Below, piece after piece: positions 24,549 to 32,084 of a DNA stretch of 64,000 nt. A program made the position numbers and the translations under genes. Each line of letters starts with the position of its first letter. Positions within the stretch are counted from its first letter, which is position 1. The notes under the pieces are model-generated. The model saw only the letters and a list, made by a program, of their open reading frames with translations, searched no databases and was not told where the DNA came from. The DNA is from EA-27 sp964396265 (GTDB taxonomy: Archaea > Thermoplasmatota > Thermoplasmata > RBG-16-68-12 > EA-27): assembly GCA_964396265.1 (NCBI GenBank), contig CAYNEM010000003.1, positions 62,001 through 126,000 of the forward strand. The letters are read 5' to 3'.

Positions 24549-25946
24549 TCAGTACGTCCGCGCGAGATAGGCGGCGGTGACCGCGGGCTTGCCACAGGAG
24601 ATGCACTTTCCGTCGTACGGCACCGGCGGGTATGGCGTCCCGAGGAGCGACACGCCGGTGTCCGTCTCGACCTGTTTGCCGCAGGATTCTTCGCCGCACC
24701 AGGCGAGGCGGTTGATGATCTCCCGCGCCTCCTTCGGGGCGGCGATGTCGACGACGTGCTCCCGCAGGTCCTTGGCGGCGCGTTCGTACAGGTCTCGTTG
24801 GATCTGGTTCAGGATGTCCCGGACCGCCGTGGCGGCGTCGTTGCGGCCGACGGTCGTGCGTCCCTCCTGGTCCCGCCGCGACAGGGTCACGACGCCCTGC
24901 GCGAGGTCGCGGGGGCCCAGCTCGACGCGGAGGGGGACGCCCTTCGACTCCCATTCGTAGAACTTCGCCCCCGGCCGCACGTCGCGTTCGTCGAGCTTGA
25001 CGCGCGCGTGCTGCCCGAGGTCCGCCGCCAGACGCCGGGCCTCCTCGAGGATGACCTCCTGGCGGCCCTTCTCGGGGATGGGCACGACGACGACCTGCAC
25101 GGGGGCGATGGCGGGGGGGAGGACGACGCCCTTGTCGTCCCCGTGGATCGCGACGATCGCGCCGAGGAGCCGCTCGCTCATCCCGTACGTCGTCTGGTGT
25201 GCGAACTTCCGCGTCCCGTCCTCCGCCTCGTAGGTGACGTTGAACGCCTTCGCGAAGTTGTCGCGGTAGTGGTGGAACGTGCCCACCTGGAGCGTCCGCC
25301 CCGAGGGCGTGTACGCGTCCGCCGCCAGGGAGTAGTGCGCGCCGGGGAACTTGTCCCAGTCCGGCCGGCGGTTCACGAGGTACGGGACGCAGAGGTCGCG
25401 GCAAAGGCGGTCCATGATCTCGAGGTCCTCGCGGATCTGGCGCTCCGCGTCCGCCTCGTCGACGTGCGCGGTGTGCGCCTCGAAGAAGTGGATCTCCCGC
25501 ACGCGGAGGAACGTGCGCGTCTGCTTCGTGTCGTAGCGGAACGTCGAGACGATCTGGAACACCTTGAGCGGGAGGTCCGCGTGGCTGCGGATCCAGAGGG
25601 CGAAGATCGGGTACATCGCGGTCTCGGACGTGGGCCGCAGGCACAGGGGGATGTCGAGCTCGTTCTTCCCCGCGCGCGTGACCCAGTACACCTCGTCCTC
25701 GAAGCCGCGGATGTGCTCGCCCTCCTTCCGGAACTCCGTCTCCGGGACGAGGAGCGGGAAGTTCACCTCGCCGTGGCCCGTGCGCTCCATCTCCGCGCGC
25801 ATGAGGTTGTCGATGCGCGTCATCGCCGCCCAGCCGTACGGGGTCCACACGTCCATCCCCTTCACGGGGTACCGCTTGTCCCGGAGGCCGGCGCGGTCGA
25901 CGACCTCGTTGTACCATTCGTTGAAGTCCCCGGCCTTCGTCGCCAT
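24549..25946 (-). CDS. proS: Prolyl-tRNA synthetase, archaeal/eukaryal type
   Basis: Class II synthetase of 465 aa charging tRNA-Pro. The start MATKAGDFNEWYNEVVDRAG and the motif 2 and 3 regions (CLRPTSETAMYPIFALW, FRYDTKQTRTFLRVREIHFFEAHTAH, GMSERLLGAIVAIHGDD) match the archaeal form. The C-terminal domain has a Cys cluster (WCGEESCGKQ and GKCISCGKPA), the zinc-binding region of this branch, ending with a C-terminal Tyr. A weak TATA-like AGCTATTTGG lies about 33 bp before the ATG. About 1 kb upstream a truncated copy of the first third of this gene is present in the same orientation. Confidence 0.96.
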   Translation of the reverse strand: MATKAGDFNEWYNEVVDRAGLRDKRYPVKGMDVWTPYGWAAMTRIDNLMRAEMERTGHGEVNFPLLVPETEFRKEGEHIRGFEDEVYWVTRAGKNELDIPLCLRPTSETAMYPIFALWIRSHADLPLKVFQIVSTFRYDTKQTRTFLRVREIHFFEAHTAHVDEADAERQIREDLEIMDRLCRDLCVPYLVNRRPDWDKFPGAHYSLAADAYTPSGRTLQVGTFHHYRDNFAKAFNVTYEAEDGTRKFAHQTTYGMSERLLGAIVAIHGDDKGVVLPPAIAPVQVVVVPIPEKGRQEVILEEARRLAADLGQHARVKLDERDVRPGAKFYEWESKGVPLRVELGPRDLAQGVVTLSRRDQEGRTTVGRNDAATAVRDILNQIQRDLYERAAKDLREHVVDIAAPKEAREIINRLAWCGEESCGKQVETDTGVSLLGTPYPPVPYDGKCISCGKPAVTAAYLARTY

Positions 25947-26318
25947 GGAGGGCCGTCCGATGGACGCCACCGCCAAATAGCTTTCTCTCGCGGCGGGCGT
26001 ATCGGCTGGGGGATGTGACGACTCGGATGATCGCGTCGGCGCCAATCCTCCCGTTCGTTCAACTGGCCGGATTCCCAACCCCTCGACGTAACCGTTGCGG
26101 ACCGCCTGGACCGCCTGCGGCGAGACCGTCGTTTGCCGCAACCTCGCCGGTTCCAACGAGCTCCAAGGCACGCGCCAGGTCCCGGTGATCGACGAACGAA
26201 CCATCCGGGCACGTGCCGGGGGACGTCGTCGAGACGCGCGAACGGTGGGGCCGGTCGTCGAAAAGGCTTCGCCTGCGGGTTCGGAAGGCTTTTTCCCCAG
26301 CCGCTCTCTCTCCCGCGC
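25947..26318. other. Intergenic region between proS and the nuclease/DUF2283 pair
   Basis: About 370 bp with no convincing gene on either strand. It holds the proS promoter at its left end and a TATA-like GGCTTTTTCC about 26 bp before the GTG of the downstream nuclease-like gene. Several open frames exist but look like GC-driven shadows or decayed coding sequence. Confidence 0.35.
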
Positions 26319-26624
26319 GTGGCTCGAACCGCCATCTCGGTCGGCGGCGTGACCATCCGCCTGACGGAGGAGCGGTGGTTCCACATCGCGGAGCATCACG
26401 ACGAGGTGGCGGGGTATGCCGCAACGGTCCTGGACGCAATCGAAGACCCTGACTTCGTCGCGGAGGGTTGGGAGGGCGAGTTCCTCGCGGTGAAGCGTGT
26501 GAAGCGAAAGCACCTCGTCGTCGTGTACCGGGAGGTCAGCCGGACGGACGGCTTCGTCATCACAGCCTTCTTTACCCGGAGCGTGCTTACGCTGAACCAG
26601 AGGAACCGCGTATGGCCGCCGTGA
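26319..26624 (+). CDS. Putative toxin nuclease (PBECR/RelE-like fold)
   Basis: A 101-aa protein with the pattern of small phage-Barnase-EndoU-ColicinE5/D-RelE-like nucleases: an N-terminal RLTEERWFHIAEHH segment (Arg, His and Glu of the fold), DAIEDPDFVAEG, then LVVVYREV and a C-terminal FVITAFFTRS strand. Assignment is by overall pattern and is moderate. The start is GTG 26319. Its end overlaps the next gene, a DUF2283 protein, by 13 bp, an arrangement common for such toxin-like proteins. It lies between intact proS and its truncated copy. Confidence 0.6.
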   Translation: MARTAISVGGVTIRLTEERWFHIAEHHDEVAGYAATVLDAIEDPDFVAEGWEGEFLAVKRVKRKHLVVVYREVSRTDGFVITAFFTRSVLTLNQRNRVWPP

Positions 26625-26860
26625 CCGCGACGACGAAGAGCATCCTAGAGGCGGTGCCCTCCCTCCTGAAGTTGCCGGTGCGAGAGTACCACGTGGACTA
26701 CGACCGGGAGGCCGACGTGCTCTACATCAGCTTCGAGCGCCCCCAGAAGGCCACCGACACTCGGGAGGAGGGCGACGGGATTCTCGTCCGCTACCGCGGC
26801 CGGGACATCGTCGGGGTCACTGTGCTCAACGCGAGCCGGCGCGCACGGAAGAAAGCGTAG
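26612..26860 (+). CDS. DUF2283 protein, probable antitoxin partner
   Basis: An 82-aa protein whose C-terminal two thirds match DUF2283: VDYDREADVLYISFERPQ, then GDGILVRYRGRDIVGVTVLN. DUF2283 proteins are small, soluble, and often encoded next to a DUF4258- or RelE-like protein, so a toxin-antitoxin role is commonly proposed. The 13-bp overlap with the preceding nuclease-like gene supports a co-translated pair, with toxin first. No function beyond this can be claimed. Confidence 0.7.
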   Translation: MAAVTATTKSILEAVPSLLKLPVREYHVDYDREADVLYISFERPQKATDTREEGDGILVRYRGRDIVGVTVLNASRRARKKA

Positions 26861-26929
26861 AAGGTGTCTCTGCGGGCGGGGTACGGCCCTCGCCGGATCC
26901 TGGATCAAGAAGGTGTCCGTGCTGTTTCC

Positions 26930-27355
26930 ATCTGGAAGACCTTGAGGGGGAGGTCCGCGTGGCTGCGGATCCACAGGGCGAAGATCGGGTACATCGCGGT
27001 CTCGCTCGTCGGCCGCAAGCACAGGGGGATGTCGAGCTCGTTCTTCCCCGCGCGCGTGACCTAGTACACCTCGTCCTCGAATCCGCGGATGTGCTCTCCC
27101 TCCTTCCGGAACTCCGTCTCCGGGACGAGGAGCGGGAAGTTCACCTCCCCGTGGTTCGTGCGTTCCATCTCCGCGCGCATCAGGTTGTCGACGCGGGTCA
27201 TCGCCGCCCAGCCGTACGGGGTCCACACGTCCATCCCCTTCACGGGGTACCGCTTGTCCCGCAGGCCGGAGCGGTCGACGACCTCGTTGTACCATTCGTT
27301 GAAGTCCCCGGCCTTCGTCACCATGGAGGGCGGTCCGATGGACGCCACCGCCAAG
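26930..27355 (-). repeat. Duplicated 5' segment of proS
   Basis: About 425 bp match 25552-25976, the first roughly 130 codons of proS plus 30 bp before its ATG, at about 95% identity by eye and in the same orientation. The proS TATA-like element is not included. The copy has a nonsense change: at the position of Trp (TGG) in EVYWVTRAG it reads TAG (27061-27063). Beyond 26930 the similarity ends abruptly. Confidence 0.9.
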
Positions 27356-27627
27356 GCGATCGACACCTTCTTCGCCAGGCCCCACAGGCCGAGCTTCTTG
27401 GCGCGCGCCTCGATCTTCCCCATCGCCGCCTGATCGACAAACGACTCTCCGCACGAGTCACAAACTTCCGCGGGGTGTTCGCCGAGGTCGATCCCGAACA
27501 TCTCCTCCCGGACCGTTCCCCGGCGCAACTTCCCGCGACCGCACGATGGGCATTCGACCACGGATTCACCACCTGAACTCCGGTGGACCCCGCGGCCGAC
27601 CTGCTTCGTAACAACCTTCGCGGACAT
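27061..27627 (-). pseudogene. Chimera: YgiT-type zinc-finger antitoxin fused to truncated ProRS
   Basis: The first half is a YgiT/MqsA-type zinc finger: ECPSCGRGKLRRG, EEMFGIDLGE, CDSCGESFVD, then KKLGLWGLAKKV. In archaeal relatives an AbrB-like DNA-binding domain usually follows this linker. Here the AbrB part is missing, and the frame runs directly into the duplicated 5' end of proS (MVTKAGDFNEWYNEVV) until a TAG at the copy's Trp codon. The start may be ATG 27627 or GTG 27561. It probably encodes nothing functional as a synthetase. The zinc-finger part could still be made. It records a recombination event that replaced the end of an antitoxin gene. Confidence 0.75.
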
Positions 27628-27750
27628 CCGCGAAGCCAGAGGACTGGTCCCTCTTGACGGTTTCGAACCAGGGAAGGTGGGATTGAGACCGTCGGCCGAT
27701 GCCCTCGAGAATTCCCTGCGGTTCCGATGAGGCTCCCCGCCAGGCGATCC

Positions 27751-28406
27751 GAAGCGTTTCAGACGGAATCGTAGCGGAAGCAGGAGGTCAGGTGGTCGTT
27801 CACCATGCCCGCGGCCTGCATGAAGGCGTAGCAGATCGTCGGACCCACGAAACGAAAGCCCCGCTCCCGCAGGGCCCGGCTCATCTCGTCCGACGCCTTC
27901 GTCCGGGCGGGGATCCGTCGCGGCTCTCTCCATCGACTCCGTTTCGGTCGTCCACGGACGAACCGCCAGATGTATGTGTCGAAGCTCCCGAACTCTCTCT
28001 GGATGGCGAGGAAGGCCTTGGCGTTCCCGATGGCGGATTCGATCTTGAGCCGGTTCCGGATGATCCCCGGATCTGCCAAGAGGGCTCGCACCTTCCGCGA
28101 GTCGTATCGCGCGACCTTCTTCGGATCGAACCCGTCGAACGCCCTCCGGTAGTTCTCACGCTTCCGGAGGACGGTCAGCCACGAGAGCCCCGCCTGCGCG
28201 GCGTCCAACACGAGGAACTCGAAGAGCCCTCGGTCGTCGTGCAGGGGCGTCCCCCATTCCGTATCGTGGTACCTCTGCAGGAGCGGATCCCCTTCTGCCC
28301 ACTCGCATCTGCGTTTCGCCGAGGCCCCTTCGATGTCGTTGTCGTCCATGCATGGCCTCTCCGTGCGCCGACACGCGGTGAACCATGTGGCGGCATGAAC
28401 ATTCTG
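27751..28406 (-). repeat. Duplicated tag segment, copy 1
   Basis: This segment and 32938-33590 share high similarity over the whole tag gene, about 10 bp beyond its stop and about 55 bp before its start, in the same orientation and 5.2 kb apart. The match ends sharply at GAACATTCTG on the upstream side. Confidence 0.85.
27759..28349 (-). CDS. tag: DNA-3-methyladenine glycosylase I, copy 1
   Basis: A 196-aa TagI-family base-excision repair glycosylase removing 3-methyladenine. Family features: the N-terminal RCEWAEGDPLLQRYHDTEWG (zinc-binding Cys, and the EWG motif), LFEFLVLDAAQAGLSWLTVL, RENYRRAFDGFDPKKVARY, and the C-terminal GFRFVGPTICYAFMQAAGMVNDH with zinc-ligand His. The start MDDNDIEG is used, although a second ATG lies 6 bp upstream. 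It is intact and about as long as bacterial Tag. A near-identical paralogue sits 5.2 kb away. The family is mostly bacterial, so acquisition by transfer is plausible. Confidence 0.93.
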   Translation of the reverse strand: MDDNDIEGASAKRRCEWAEGDPLLQRYHDTEWGTPLHDDRGLFEFLVLDAAQAGLSWLTVLRKRENYRRAFDGFDPKKVARYDSRKVRALLADPGIIRNRLKIESAIGNAKAFLAIQREFGSFDTYIWRFVRGRPKRSRWREPRRIPARTKASDEMSRALRERGFRFVGPTICYAFMQAAGMVNDHLTSCFRYDSV

Positions 28407-28473
28407 ATTCGGGACTCTACACGAGCCCGGCCGTGCCGAATCTTTTAAGGCGCCCCGCACCGGTTCGGTCGTC

Positions 28474-28851
28474 ATGGAGCCCCGACGGGTCCCCGCCCCG
28501 AAGAAGGTCGACGAATACCTGGCGCGCGTGCCGCCCAAGTTCCGGATCGCTCTTCAGCGACTGCGCAAAACCATCCAGGCCGCCGCCCCCGACGCGGACG
28601 AGGTCATCAGCTACCAGATGCCGGCGTTCCGGCAGAACGGGATGCTCGTGTACTTCGCCGCGTTTGAGGACCACTGCAGCTTCTTCGTGGCGAGCGACAA
28701 GGTCCACCGCCAGTTTTCCGCCGAATTGAAGCCGTTCAAGTCGGGGAAGGGGACGCTCCGCTTCACGCCCGACCGACCCCTGCCCGCCGACCTGGTCACA
28801 CGCATCGTGAAAGCGCGTGTGGCGGAGAACGCGGCCCGCCGGTCCAAGTAG
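28474..28851 (+). CDS. DUF1801 (YdhG-like) protein
   Basis: A 125-aa DUF1801 domain protein, a YdhG/YjbR-like alpha/beta fold. Typical motifs: VDEYLARVPPKFRIALQRLRKTI, EVISYQMPAFRQNGMLVYFAAFEDHCSFF, and the C-terminal GKGTLRFTPDRPLPADLVTRIVKARV. Biochemical function is unknown for the family. A TATA-like TCTTTTAAGG lies about 26 bp before the ATG, so the transcript is likely leaderless. It is divergent from tag copy 1. Confidence 0.88.
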   Translation: MEPRRVPAPKKVDEYLARVPPKFRIALQRLRKTIQAAAPDADEVISYQMPAFRQNGMLVYFAAFEDHCSFFVASDKVHRQFSAELKPFKSGKGTLRFTPDRPLPADLVTRIVKARVAENAARRSK

Positions 28852-28877
28852 GCGCGCCCGGATGGGGGCCGCCTGAA

Positions 28878-28926
28878 CTCGGAGAGGGAAGCCGAGCGAC
28901 GGCGGCGCGGCAGGAAGGCGTGGGCG
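28878..28926. repeat. 49-bp perfect direct repeat, copy 1
   Basis: A 49-bp sequence beginning CTCGGAGAGGGAAGCCGAGC is identical to 32240-32288, 3.4 kb away, in the same orientation. In the second copy it encodes SEREAERRRRGRKAWA inside a small ORF. Here it lies just after the DUF1801 gene, in a 247-bp gap with no clear gene. Confidence 0.9.
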
Positions 28927-29098
28927 AAGAGGGAACGCTCGATTCCGATGGCAGAGCGGGAAGTCGAACGCGGGGCTCTCTGCGTCGTCGGTCGCCGGCG
29001 GGTTGGAGCGATCCGCCGCCAAAGGGGATGGGAGCGAAGGACCGGTGATCTGCAGCATATGCGGAGATTCATATGCGCGTTTGCATCTCATTGGTGCC

Positions 29099-29374
29099 AT
29101 GGGTGCGACGTCCATCCGACTCGGAAGCCTCCAGAAACGCAAGCTGGAACAGGCAGCGAAACTCCTTGAGTGGCGCCTCGGTCGCCGCGTGAGCCACGGC
29201 CAGGCCGTCGAGGCGCTCGCCGACGCGGCACTCCGCAATCCTCAGCTGCTCGACCAAGCGACGGAACGGATCGACGTCGATCTCCGCGACGACCCGTTCT
29301 TCGATCCTTCCCTCGTCTTCGACCTGGGCAAGACGGACGCTCGAACCATCGACAAGATCCTCTACCGCGAGTAG
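29099..29374 (+). CDS. VapB-like antitoxin
   Basis: A 91-aa protein starting MGATSIRLGSLQKRKLEQAAKLLEW. The N-terminal short strand followed by helices resembles a ribbon-helix-helix antitoxin, and the acidic C-terminus (FDLGKTDARTIDKIL) is the likely toxin-binding part. A TATA-like ATTCATATG lies about 28 bp before the ATG. The gene is 16 bp upstream of a PIN-domain gene in standard VapBC order. Confidence 0.75.
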   Translation: MGATSIRLGSLQKRKLEQAAKLLEWRLGRRVSHGQAVEALADAALRNPQLLDQATERIDVDLRDDPFFDPSLVFDLGKTDARTIDKILYRE

Positions 29375-29390
29375 CATGGAAGAGTAGTTC

Positions 29391-29831
29391 GTGGACACGA
29401 CCTTCCTCGTCGCGAGGTTCAACCTAGGAGACGCGCACCACAGAGACGCTCTCTCCCTTCTTCGGGATCTCGCGGGGGGCAAGGCGGGCGCGTTCCGACT
29501 GGTGATCACGGACTACGTCTTCGACGAGATGGTGACAGCGATCCTCGCGAGGACAGCGCGTCACGGATTGGCGGCGGCGGCAGGCCGCTCGATCCTCGGC
29601 TCCAAGGCATGGCGCGTGGAGATCCTAGGCCGTCAGGACTTCGAGAGGGGCTGGACCCTGTTCCTCGAGCGCAAGGACAAGCGCTGGAGCTTTACGGATT
29701 GCACGTCGTTCGCTCTCATGGATGTAGTCCTTCTCGATGATGTCGACCGGGAATCCGAGCTCGCGGTCGGTCGCCCTCAGCTCGGCTGCCCGGAGCAAGC
29801 CCTCACACTTCCCGTCCTACGCCTGCATTGA
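29391..29831 (+). CDS. VapC-like PIN-domain toxin with altered C-terminus
   Basis: A 146-aa PIN-domain ribonuclease. It begins with DTTFLVARFNLGDAHHRDA (first catalytic Asp), then TDYVFDEMVT (catalytic Glu), and SFTDCTSFALMD (third acidic site). In intact VapC the next 25 residues carry the last acidic residue within a segment such as AFTFDxHF. Here, after FALMD, the sequence turns into unrelated VVLLDDVDRESELAVG, which reads across DNA that on the other strand resembles an AbiEii start. The toxin is therefore probably damaged, or reduced in activity. The start is GTG 29391. Confidence 0.7.
   Translation: MDTTFLVARFNLGDAHHRDALSLLRDLAGGKAGAFRLVITDYVFDEMVTAILARTARHGLAAAAGRSILGSKAWRVEILGRQDFERGWTLFLERKDKRWSFTDCTSFALMDVVLLDDVDRESELAVGRPQLGCPEQALTLPVLRLH
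29712..29799 (-). pseudogene. Remnant resembling the AbiEii N-terminus
   Basis: On the minus strand the sequence reads LLRAAELRATDRELGFPVDI followed by IEKDYIHE. The combination GFPVDxxEKDY is the recognisable N-terminal signature of AbiEii nucleotidyltransferase toxins. The frame then breaks into the end of the VapC gene at about 29712, so only about 30 codons remain. Confidence 0.45.
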
Positions 29832-29950
29832 CCCTGAGCTTCCAGCGATCGTTCGTCGGCTCGGTGGCGGGGAGCTTCGGGTCCAGCTTGGAGTACCCCT
29901 CCCCGAGCCGGTGACGCCCGATCCGCCGGGCCTCGTCGCCCCGGCCCTGA
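29804..29950 (-). pseudogene. Remnant resembling the AbiEi C-terminus
   Basis: Immediately upstream of the AbiEii-like remnant, the minus strand reads GYSKLDPKLPATEPTNDRWK and then LRVNA before a TGA at 29806-29804. AbiEi antitoxins typically end with a YxxLDPxLP...WxLxVN pattern, so this fits the 3' end of an abiEi gene in the expected order. The rest of the gene is absent. Confidence 0.4.
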
Positions 29951-30012
29951 GCCTTAGCCCGGGAACTGTCGGAGGAGGGTTCTTATGCTCCGCCTGCTAC
30001 ACAAGGGCCGGT

Positions 30013-30315
30013 ATGTTAGGTGCAAAGTCAGAGGACACCGACGCCCGGGAACGCCTCGGGAAATCCGCAGCGCTATTCAAAGGGTCCCACAAAGAGCGAC
30101 CGAAGGAGCCGACCCATTGCGATTCCTGCGGGAAGGGCATTGGAGTCCATTGGTTCAGTCTATACGACAAGGCGTACTGTTCCCCCTGTTTCCACTCTAA
30201 GTTCTGGACTCCCTTCCAGAGTGTCCCGGACAAGGCCACCGACCCCCAGGAGCCCCTCGGGAAATCCGCAGCGCCATCCAAAGTGCCCCCCAAAGCCCGA
30301 TCGAAGGCCCGTTGA
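30013..30315 (+). CDS. Small zinc-finger protein with internal repeat
   Basis: A 100-aa protein with a central four-Cys element, HCDSCGKGIGVHWFSLYDKA then YCSPCF, likely a treble-clef or LIM-like zinc site. It is flanked by two similar tails: RERLGKSAALFKGSHKERPK before and QEPLGKSAAPSKVPPKARSK after. The duplicated tail may be a basic nucleic-acid-binding extension. A TATA-like TTCTTATGC lies about 28 bp before the ATG. The family is unknown. It lies in the island of TA remnants. Confidence 0.65.
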   Translation: MLGAKSEDTDARERLGKSAALFKGSHKERPKEPTHCDSCGKGIGVHWFSLYDKAYCSPCFHSKFWTPFQSVPDKATDPQEPLGKSAAPSKVPPKARSKAR

Positions 30316-30489
30316 CTTCCTTCTGGACATGCCAGGGAAGCTGGAAGACGGGTTTGGTAATCCTTGGTGCCCTCTTCAGCCTCTCTTAGGCGCTCTGAGT
30401 CCACGCGGGCCTGCCCGAGAGGCGCGGCCGCATCAGGATGAGAGACCCAAGCCACATAGCAATCATCATGCCTGAGGGTGTATGGTCAC

Positions 30490-31263
30490 TCAGCCAGGAT
30501 TCCTCGCTACCGCAAGAGGGTAGTCGTCGCCACGCCGCAACCGATGCAGTTTGAAAGGACCGTCGCCGGTCGTGTAGAAACCAACCACGCGAAACCCCGC
30601 CCGTGCCAGGAGCCTCCGGAGAGAACGGATCGAGAGCGCATGATGTTGAAGCAAGACCTGAACTCGGTCGAGGATGCGTGCCCCCTTGTTCACAAGAATA
30701 AGGTCCTTGACCGTAGAGCGGTCGCGTCTTGGGCCGGGAGAGACCTCATAGAGTTCCACCAACTCGTAGGGCGACACCTGATGTACGTTCCAGCCTCGAC
30801 TTCTACCTCGTGGTACGGCCGCTCGGGAAAAGTCGAAGACGTATATTCCACCGGGCCTAAGGTGGTCGCGGACTGTCTTGAAGTGCAGAAGTAGGTCACG
30901 CGTGGTTAGTAGAGAGACGACAGGCCCGTCAATGGAATATGCGGCATCGAACCTGACACCCAGGGCCATATCCTGCATATCCGCTTGGAGGAGTCGAAGC
31001 CCGGGCCGGCTAGGACCAGCCTTTCTCCGTGCCTGGTCCAGCATTCTGGGTGAGTAATCGACTGCGGTCACTCTGTATCCTCGCTTGACGAGAATGAGAG
31101 CGTGACTTGCCGTTCCGCAACCCACATCGAGCAGTTCCTTGGGGGTCTCCGCGAGGAACCGACCCATCACACGCTCCAAGAATCGGGATTCCCCGTCGTA
31201 GTCCTTCTTTGAGTGAATCAGGTCGTAGTAGGGAGCAATGGCGTCGAATGGCGTTTTGGCCAT
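30490..31263 (-). CDS. Class I SAM-dependent methyltransferase
   Basis: A 257-aa methyltransferase. It opens with FDAIAPYYDLIHSKKDYDGE, then motif I ELLDVGCGTASHALILVKRG (residues about 43-62), VTAVDYSPRMLDQAR, LLQADMQDMALGVRFDAAYS, and DHLRPGGIYVFDF. This is the UbiE/methyltransf_25 pattern. The substrate is unknown. Its region is separate from nearby TA genes and it has no obvious partner. The C-terminal third contains a beta-rich segment used by relatives for substrate binding. Confidence 0.88.
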   Translation of the reverse strand: MAKTPFDAIAPYYDLIHSKKDYDGESRFLERVMGRFLAETPKELLDVGCGTASHALILVKRGYRVTAVDYSPRMLDQARRKAGPSRPGLRLLQADMQDMALGVRFDAAYSIDGPVVSLLTTRDLLLHFKTVRDHLRPGGIYVFDFSRAAVPRGRSRGWNVHQVSPYELVELYEVSPGPRRDRSTVKDLILVNKGARILDRVQVLLQHHALSIRSLRRLLARAGFRVVGFYTTGDGPFKLHRLRRGDDYPLAVARNPG

Positions 31264-31582
31264 CTCGCATAGGACGTGAGGTCTAGCTCATAGCCCTTCC
31301 GACGAGGCGGTTCTGTTCCGTTTGCGGGTGACGGCGACCTCCGATCGTGGCGTGTCCTAGTCGGCTAATGGACCCCACGCACTTTCAGGTTTTCTCGGGC
31401 GATCGCCAAAGTAGCTTGCCCATGATGACGGTTGGTAGGCTGCCCGTCACCGTCTCCCACGCGCCTCCACGAGTCCCCCGGCGATCCGATTATTCGCGGT
31501 GGGGGACGGGGAAGATCCGCTAGGCACTCCTCGGTCCGTGACTGCCGCCAAAGTTATTCACCGGGCAACCCATTCTTCGACG
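31264..31582. other. Intergenic region, nothing clear
   Basis: About 320 bp between a methyltransferase gene and a small acidic protein gene. Only very short open frames are present on either strand. A TATA-like AAGTTATTC near 31550 precedes the downstream ATG by about 30 bp. Confidence 0.35.
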
Positions 31583-31831
31583 ATGGCCGACCAGGAGCAC
31601 GACGGCGACCTCGACGACGCGCGAGCCGTGATCACCCTCCTCAAGGAGCACACCGAGGAGCTGCGCCGGAAGGGCGTCCCCGTCGAGGACTTCGGCGAGC
31701 TCACCACGGGAGGAGGACGCCGCCCAATGACACCCCGCGATCAGCCTAGCGGCGCTTCAGCAACGCAATCGTTCTCAGGCCGGCAGTCTCGCGCTGGATC
31801 CTCATCTCAACCTTCATCCGGGCCCGCTTGA
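31583..31831 (+). CDS. Small protein, possibly C-terminally extended
   Basis: An 82-aa ORF beginning MADQEHDGDLDDARAVITLL followed by a charged helix (KEHTEELRRKGVPVEDFGEL). This first half looks like a real acidic helical protein. After about residue 50 the composition becomes Ser/Gln/Gly rich and overlaps the end of a convergent gene for 86 bp, so the original stop has probably been lost. The family is unknown. It may be a remnant. Confidence 0.45.
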   Translation: MADQEHDGDLDDARAVITLLKEHTEELRRKGVPVEDFGELTTGGGRRPMTPRDQPSGASATQSFSGRQSRAGSSSQPSSGPA

Positions 31832-32006
31832 TCCGTTGGGAAAGGGCTACCTGGAAACCACGGGTGGCACCCCGGATCACGATGGGTCTGCCTTTCACCA
31901 AGGTCCCAAGGATCTCGACGGATTCCCTCCCTTTCTCCCCCAGCGGGGAGGGCTTCTTCGGTATTCGTTCGAAGTCGGCCAAGGTGATTTCCTGGACTTG
32001 TACCAT
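31746..32006 (-). CDS. Small basic protein of unknown function
   Basis: An 86-aa protein: MVQVQEITLADFERIPKK, then ESVEILGTLVKGRPIVIRG and a basic, Arg-rich helix (LSQRIKRARMKVEMRIQRE). The basic second half suggests nucleic-acid binding. A good TATA box (minus-strand CCTATATACC, 32035-32044) lies about 33 bp before the ATG, which supports expression. It overlaps the end of the convergent small gene. The family is unknown. Confidence 0.6.
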   Translation of the reverse strand: MVQVQEITLADFERIPKKPSPLGEKGRESVEILGTLVKGRPIVIRGATRGFQVALSQRIKRARMKVEMRIQRETAGLRTIALLKRR

Positions 32007-32084
32007 GAATGATCGAAGGGTAGGATTTTGTAGGGGGTATATAGGTCCTCAAGCCCCGAGTATCAGAAATGAAACCGACGGACG

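Noticed and set aside
24549..26513. Extension of proS far upstream (654 codons)
   Set aside because: The archaeal ProRS starts at MATKAGDFNEW. Upstream residues are unrelated, and the duplicated copy joins at the promoter, not further upstream.
26930..27063. A second functional proS
   Set aside because: Only the first ~130 codons remain, with an in-frame TAG and no promoter or catalytic motifs 2 and 3 complete.
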